From Zygaena filipendulae (lineage: Eukaryota > Arthropoda > Insecta > Lepidoptera > Zygaenidae): 64,000 bases of DNA. Shown piece by piece: positions 58,064-64,000 of this stretch; position 1 is the stretch's first letter; every line of letters starts with the position of its first letter. The DNA lies in contig OU015669.1 in NCBI GenBank assembly GCA_907165275.2, positions 9,384,501 through 9,448,500 of the forward strand. The letters run 5' to 3'. The notes below the pieces were generated by a model. It saw only the letters and a program-made list of their open reading frames with translations. It was not told the origin of the DNA and searched no databases. The position numbers and the translations under genes are program-made.

Positions 58064-58635
58064 AGTATGTATTTTTTGGTTTTTTTGTACCTAATTGGGT
58101 TTCACAATGATTAATGAGTTACGAAAAAAGGATTATCGCTTTTCATAACCAATTAATATAATCTATCTAAACATTGAAAATGCCACGTTTTTAGCAGAAA
58201 TTTGTAGTAGAATCATTTAAAACGGAAAAGCAATGATAAATGACATATTTTCCAATGTACCAAAAATAATTTAAAAAAATCACTTTCTCTCTTTTATTCC
58301 GTTATCGACGCACAAATCGGAGCGGCCGACTTTCCTGTTCACATTACGATATGGAATCCGTACATAAATCAATCAAACACGTTGACCCGTCAATCTGGGT
58401 GTTGATTGGTCAATGCTTTGAAAAAAATATGGAATTAAGTCGAGGCCAAGTTACTTTTTAATCAATCATTGGTGCGGCGCGGCGGGGCGATGCCAAGTTC
58501 TCTTTTTTCCCTAATTAACATCCAGTTTTTTTATTAATGTCCAAGCACATTTTTTCGGATTCCAACTGTGAATTGATCTACTGCTGTTTGAAGATAACAC
58601 CTGGAACCATTTTGTATTATACAGAATTTCGTATA

Positions 58636-59024
58636 CAAGGTGTTACGGAAAAGTGTAGTCATATTTGAAGATTGCGATCAGGCAATCTTATACAACAATT
58701 TGACCGTGGTATTTAGCTCAAAAAACTTGCTTCAAAATTTCATAACCAAAATTAAAAATATTTTTATCGACCACTTCTGTAACAAAAAAAACATGTCAAA
58801 TCACTGGGTAGGTCATAAACTGGTTACAGGTGACAGGTTCAAGATCATTTGATGCAATTTATCACTGTTAGGGTGCAGAGACAGGTTAATAACAGAAAAC
58901 CTAGCAAATAGAAAAGTTTATTTCATGGTACCGGGTCAGTTGGTGATATAAACATGGTGGTTATAAACAGATGGTGATATAAACATGATCGTCAAATATG
59001 ACTACACCTTTCTGTAACACTCTG
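58636..59024. mobile_element. MITE family G, TA-flanked, 389 bp
   Basis: The left end CAAGGTGTTACGGAAAAGTG and right end (inverse CAGAGTGTTACAGAAAGGTG) share about 31 bp, running into TAGTCATATTTGA. TA is present on both outer sides. The 70-residue open frame inside is chance. Confidence 0.8.
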
Positions 59025-59263
59025 TAGAATTGACGCAAAATTGGATCTATAGGTACAATAGAACGATACAACATAATTTTTTCTCAGAGTATTACGTATT
59101 GTAGCAACTGACAAAATTGAAGATAGCAAAGTTATTTCGTAGCAACAGAATACATTCAGTTACATGTATTTTTAAGGGATTTCCTCATTTCCTATCGCAT
59201 CTTTCAAGGAATGTATTTAATATACTACCTGTTGCCAGTGGCTCCACCCGCTTTATGTTTAAA

Positions 59264-59475
59264 CTAGCTGTCCCCCGCTGTTTCGCCCTGATAATTTCGG
59301 AGTTCCCGTGGCAATTCCGGAATAAAAAGTACGCTGTGTCCTTTTCTGTACCTTTGATGACATTTATGCGAAATTTCATGATGATCGGCTGAGTAGTTAA
59401 GGTGGAAAAGTTACAAAACAGATAAAGTGACAGAGAAACATACATTTTGCACTGGATAAAGTTCAATCCTACTAT
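59264..59475 (-). mobile_element. Lep1-like Helitron
   Basis: CTAGCTGTCCCCCGCTG after A59263, GAGTTCCCGTGGCAATTCCG and GATGATCGGCTGAGTAGTTA; the TC end is worn. Confidence 0.7.
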
Positions 59476-59479
59476 ATTA

Positions 59480-60780
59480 TGTATTAGTCAAAATAACTCC
59501 GCAAATAACATATAATTTTTTTTATCAGTATAAGTCTTGTGTGGTGTGAAGGCACAAGCAAATTAAAATCCAACAAAGGCCCCTGTAACGTGCCGACTGG
59601 CTTTGCAGAGATCAAAAAGGCATGCATTATGTATTAGGATAATCTTTTAACACAATATAAACTTCATTTGTTAATGTTTGGAACTGAATAACATTAGAGA
59701 TGGTACTCTAAGTAAAGGACACAATAAAATAATATGTTATGCAATGAACTATTGAACCACATCAAATAATACGACTTCATTAAGAGTACCTAGTAGGTAG
59801 AGTAATACCTATACGAGATAAGGGATTGAAATAAAATTGAAAATTGCCGTTTAGGTTAGGTTGGACGCGTGATATCAAATCCGTTCAGCCGTTTTTGCGT
59901 GATTGAGTAACAAATATCCAAACATCCACACTTTTACATTTATAATATTAGTAGGATGACCAACATTTTTTTTAAATATCTCGAGTTCCAAATGGAATTG
60001 CGAAAAAATCGAAACATGAGTATCTAAGTTAAACCCATAGCAATACAACAAAAAAAACTGCATTCAATTTGGTGCAGCAGTTTTTGCGTAGCACGAATAC
60101 AAACAAACAGACAGGCAGTTAGACAGACAAAAAATCTAAAAACGGTATTTTTGGCTTCTATATCACTTATAGAGTCACCTAAATTTATTTTTTCTTATTT
60201 ATCTCCCATTTACAGACATCGACCTGTTACAATTTTATTATATCTAGGTATAGATTTGGATGTATGTAAATGTAGTAATGAAGCTGTAAGTTTTTCTTTA
60301 GCCGTCCTGAAAAAAATTCACTTTAAAATATAGATTACGAAAGTAACCATTAAAAAGTTTTAAATAAATCAAACAATTCTTAAAAGTGATATTTAATCAC
60401 AACATTTCAATTTGATTTAGTCACCATCGTCGTACAAAGTATTTAAACGAATAATCGTATCACACCATTCGGTCAACTAAAAAAACACGCTCGACCAATA
60501 TATTGACAAAGGATTGACTAGAACTTGACCAGCGGCGGCCGTGCAATTTAAAAATAAATCGGACGAACCAAATGTTGACTACACCTGCCCCATCGATCGG
60601 ACCCACATTGGATGGGTAACATTATCCTAGCTCCGACTCACGTCTGGAGTGTTGACACGCTACTCAAAAACACTCAATGTTTTCAACCCCTGCACTGAAA
60701 ACGTTTTACCTTTGCCAATAGATTGTGAACTTCTGTCATTCTGAGGTGCAAAGTACGGTAGCAGAGGGTTAAACTGCTAT
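59480..60780. other. Intergenic DNA with Helitron scraps
   Basis: A headless Helitron lies at about 59876-59956 (CCGTTCAGCCGTTTTTGCGT to ATATTAGTAGGAT) and a worn one near 60075-60235. Nothing else is recognised, including in the slightly GC-rich stretch 60520-60680. Confidence 0.5.
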
Positions 60781-60784
60781 ATTA

Positions 60785-60966
60785 TTGGGCTGGTTGGTTA
60801 AATTTTAGTTTTTAGGCCGTTATATAGATTGATAAATAAAAAATACTGGACACGTACTTTTTCTCTTTTTACGTTATGAAAAAATAACAGCGATACATTG
60901 AGCTGAAATATCGCGTGACATCACACCTTGGTACACTTTGTACATTGTTATGGCGTCATGAGCTTT
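60785..60966. mobile_element. CRE-bearing MITE, diverged partial copy
   Basis: Shares ACTGGACACGTACTTTTTC and AAAAATAACAGCGATACATT with the full copies, but both TGACGTCA sites are mutated and the right half is missing. Confidence 0.6.
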
Positions 60967-61249
60967 GATTTAAAAGGTAAACGTTCATACCCGCTACGGA
61001 ACCCTTCAGTGTGCGTGTTCATACTCGCGTTTTGATGCCTTTTTTAACTGTAGAACGGTTCCAAATACCTATATAATTATATTGTGAAAGTAATAAATAA
61101 TTTTTGATTTGATTTTTGATTTTGATTTTGATTATACAAAGTGAAAATAATACACCAGTACTCTTAGCAAATCTCTATTATCTATACTGTAATCACTAAT
61201 ATTTATTAGTTATATTGACCAAGGGAAATAAGGATTTCCTTATTTCCCT

Positions 61250-61402
61250 TGGTCACGGATCACGCGTGAATGGCTGGACCGATCACCATAAAATTTTGTA
61301 TACACGTTATCAAGGGTACATAGCAGGCCAAAGGGTACTTTTTATGGAAATTTCCGCGGGAACTTCAAAATTTCCGCGAGTGAATCCACTGGGGACAGCT
61401 AG
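61250..61402 (+). mobile_element. Helitron, CTAG half
   Basis: GGCTGGACCGATCACCATAA through TTTCCGCGGGAACTTC to GGGGACAGCTAG before T. Confidence 0.68.
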
Positions 61403-61700
61403 TTTAATACAAAATCTGCTTTAAAAAATTTCTCTAATCGGGTTTTCTTTAAACACGCGATACTTTAAAAGTCTTCGAAGTGAGTTTAACCGAATGACGG
61501 AAAGTAAGTTAAACAATCTTCCTTTTCAATTAAAATTGCAATTAACAAATTAAAAATAGTAAAGTACACTTTGCTGCGCTGCGGCCTGCGGGTGTGTTCC
61601 AGACCAGTCACAGTTTGTATAAAAATGCGTGACGGTTGGATTAGGGATAAAAATATAGTATTTTCCTACTATATTATTTTTCTAAAATATATAGTAGGTA

Positions 61701-62034
61701 CAATTGGGTATTCTCCAAGGTATGAATATCAAAATTCTAATTAGTCCGTCAGTTAGAAAATAAAAAATAATAGATACGTCATTTTTGCTTTTTCAATTTA
61801 ATGAAAATGAACATAGATAAAGCGCATTAAAGTTTAGGGTGGGGGGCTCGTGACGTCAATATTCATTATAAGCGCCATACAAACCGCACCGAGTTGTGAC
61901 GTCACGCGAAATTTCAACTCAATGTATCTCTGTTATTTTTTGATTACGTAAAAAAAGAAAAAAATACGTGTCCAATATTTTTTACTAATCTACACGACGG
62001 ACTAAAAAATTCTTTTTTGTCAAGTAGCCAATTA
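61701..62034. mobile_element. CRE-bearing MITE (family A), AATT-flanked, full copy
   Basis: Begins CAATTGGGTATTCTCC and ends AAGTAGCCAATTA. Two TGACGTCA sites are present. It is the inverse of the copy at 56759. Confidence 0.8.
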
Positions 62035-62451
62035 TCTGAAATTACAATACTATATATTTATTATACTACGGGTACTAATGTTATTGTTATTATTATATTA
62101 TTAATTTTTAGAGTTTCTGAGTGAGTCCTGAAATTTGCACAGATGAACAGCACAGGGGAACATCTACCTATATATAATATCTAAATAAATAAGTTTCATA
62201 AAAACCAACTCACCATCCACAGACCACATGCATTTTGACGACGAGTTCAACAACAAAACTTTGTCAGAAAACCGTTTGCGCGTTCATTGTCAAAGCCAAA
62301 CGTACTTACTTCCCCGGATTCCGTTGCGCCGTCCCAAGGGGATGTGCTCCAGATATACCTCACGTATTATATTACCACTATTAAAGTTGCTCGTGCACAC
62401 CTATAATAGCTGCTTCCCTAAATCCAAGTAAAAACGTTAGGTATACGGGTG

Positions 62452-62735
62452 ATTTAATAGTAAATTTTAGAACAAGTGCACAAAACGAACCATTTTCAAA
62501 CGAGACTTTTAGCAGCCCGAGCCGAAGGCGAGGGCTGATAGCAATGTCGAGGACAAAATGGTTTTGTGGACGAGTTATAAACTCTGCTTTTCACTTCGAT
62601 TGCGAAGAAATAATACAGTAGTAACATAATAGTAGGTATATATAATAGTAATAATAATAATATTTCTTTGATTGAAATTCAAAGCAAAATTAGTATAGTT
62701 TTGAATATTGAAGGAAATTGTTTTTCCCGGCATAT
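62452..62735 (-). repeat. Dispersed repeat R, inverted copy
   Basis: Minus-strand matches to the 11755 copy: GCAGAGTTTATAACTCGTCC and AATATGCCGGGAAAAACAAT. It has an extra GC-rich stretch (CTCGCCTTCGGCTCGGGCTG) not in the other copy. Confidence 0.7.
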
Positions 62736-62980
62736 TAACGGTAAATTTATGTATTATAAACACGTAAGGCAAATAAATTGAAGTAAATGTTATAAAATAA
62801 CAAATTCTTATCTATTAACTTCTTATTGTGTTTGGCTGTATGGCTCATTTTCTTTTCCCTAAAATAGATTTATTTATGAGTAGATACGTTAGTGCCCTTG
62901 TGCACAAAATTCGATTTTTTGCAGCCTATATCCTGCACAAACAAGCACTTTCAGAGCATGAGAAGTGAAAAATACATTAA

Positions 62981-63106
62981 CGACCGCACTCAGAGTCGTT
63001 TCAATGATTACTAATTTTCATTCATTCAATTATTGTTAATTTACATTAAACTAAATTTAACTTAATTTGTTTAATTAAGTAATCATTGAAACGCTGAGAG
63101 CGGCCG
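62981..63106. mobile_element. Palindromic MITE (family P), short 126-bp derivative
   Basis: CGACCGCACTCAGAGTCG and CGCTGAGAGCGGCCG ends are kept; the CAAAACTGCCGCAATC blocks are deleted. The flanks are TAA at left and TTA at right, so the duplication is not exact. Confidence 0.72.
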
Positions 63107-63244
63107 TTAGACTTGCTGATCCCGCAGTTTACCCCGCACCCACGTTCATTAGGGAGTTCCCGCGAGAACTCCGTGAAATCCGTTCTTCCTACCTATACGT
63201 CAGGTGCGCAGGTTTGATCCCCGTGTCATTTATAAGATGAACAA

Positions 63245-63600
63245 TTTTTATATTTCTCTTATGACTAGCTTTACCGACAATTTAGAATAGAATAGAATAG
63301 AATAGAATAGAATAGAATAGAAAAAAGTTTATTTGATACCAAAAAGATAAAATAAGTACAACTGTGAGTCTTAAACTAGAATAGTTGGTACCAAAATGGC
63401 TACCACTCAGCATTATGCCGTGGCACTAAGTTTCACGACGCTGATTTTCAGTGGCGACCGTAGAAGGGAGATGGCTTCACACTACCAATAAGACCGTCCA
63501 CAATCTACATTTCTTAAGATAATTTAAGTGGAGATAATTTAAAAAGTAAAAATAGAGTAGTAGATAGTAAAAAAGCTTAGTAAATTATCATAATGTATGT
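63245..63600 (-). mobile_element. Retroelement 3' end with (CTATT)n tail
   Basis: On the minus strand the segment ends ATCAAATAAACTTTTTTCTA and a (TTCTA)n run at 63283-63320 on the plus strand as (GAATA)n. The body contains CAGCATTATGCCGTGGCACT. A polyadenylation-like ATAAA precedes the tail. Confidence 0.5.
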
Positions 63601-63639
63601 TGCGGGGTATGCCTAAGAAGACTAAATATATAATCAAAA

Positions 63640-64000
63640 ATAAATCCCTACTAATAATACAAATGCGAAGGTAACTCTGTCTGTCTGTTTGTCTGTTACG
63701 CTTTCACGCCCAATGGCTCAGCCGATCATCGTGAAACTTTGCATACACGTTTACATAGATAGATTCCCCCAGAAAATCTAAATACCAGAAATAAAATAAA
63801 TATCCGATGTGACTTAACAACAGCAACAGTAACTTTTGATCAGTGAACAATTTTTTTGAACCAGTTCTATACTAATATTATAAAGTGGAAATATTTGATT
63901 TCTTGTTCGTTTGTTTGTTTGTTACGATTTAACTCAAAAACAACTGGACCGATTTCAAAAATTCTTTAACCATTTGAAGCTACATTATCCCTGGGTAACA
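63640..64000 (+). mobile_element. Helitron 5' ends at the window edge
   Basis: TCCCTACTAATAATACAAAT begins one copy (to about 63770). ACTAATATTATAAAGTGGAA begins a second at about 63870, which runs off the window. Confidence 0.6.

Noticed and set aside
62228..62431. 67-residue frame preceded by CCATCCACAG as a new gene
   Set aside because: It has no recognisable motif and borders repeat R; a single splice-like site is not enough support.
1..64000. CRISPR array, prokaryote-like operon or viral gene cluster
   Set aside because: The direct repeats present are minisatellites with no unique spacers, the genes are spliced animal genes, and I saw no capsid, polymerase or envelope-like frame.

Overview
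The window looks like lepidopteran (moth or butterfly) nuclear DNA. It is AT-rich and packed with short non-autonomous transposons, and it carries one long multi-exon gene with very GC-rich exons plus one insect neuropeptide gene. The commonest repeat runs from TC(C/T)TACTAATATTATAAA to a GC-rich block ending CAGCTAG and sits between A and T. That is the structure of the Lep1-type non-autonomous Helitrons known from Lepidoptera. The species cannot be named from the sequence alone.

Region 1, 3437-20935, plus strand: the 3' part of an ensconsin/MAP7-family gene. I could join 14 exons in one continuous reading frame of 750 residues ending in TAA. The splice phases agree at every junction. The 5' exons and the true start lie upstream of the window. 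Exons 9-11 hold the MAP7 domain, which in known family members recruits kinesin-1 to microtubules. Two pairs of neighbouring exons look like tandem duplications (exons 3/4 and 12/13). The introns are filled with Helitrons, MITEs and four minisatellites, including a 64-bp array of about 11 units. A 17-C run and two AATAAA signals follow the stop codon.

Region 2, about 21400-30590: an intergenic stretch with no supportable gene. It holds Helitron pieces, a nested pair of palindromic MITEs (26258-26663) that reveals that family's 3-bp TTA/TAA target duplication, and a MITE at 28018-28361.

Region 3, 30595-31293, minus strand: a complete tachykinin-related peptide precursor (Tk) coding exon. It has 232 residues, a signal peptide and five amidated FxGMR/FxGVR peptides. 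A splice acceptor lies just before the ATG, so the promoter and 5' untranslated exon lie at higher coordinates and were not found.

Region 4, 31300-64000: more than 30 kb without a recognisable host gene. It contains a complete but disabled Tc1-like DD34E transposon (34038-35592), many MITE families (several nested in each other or in Helitrons), LINE 3' tails, tRNA-promoter-like SINE scraps and microsatellites. Part of it may be Tk's 5' intron or regulatory DNA, but that is inference.

The two genes are convergent: ensconsin reads rightward and Tk leftward, with about 9.6 kb between their stop codons. I see no functional link between them. I found no tRNA or rRNA gene, CRISPR array or prokaryote-like system. 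The most interesting material is the exon duplication in ensconsin and the record of nested transposon insertions.
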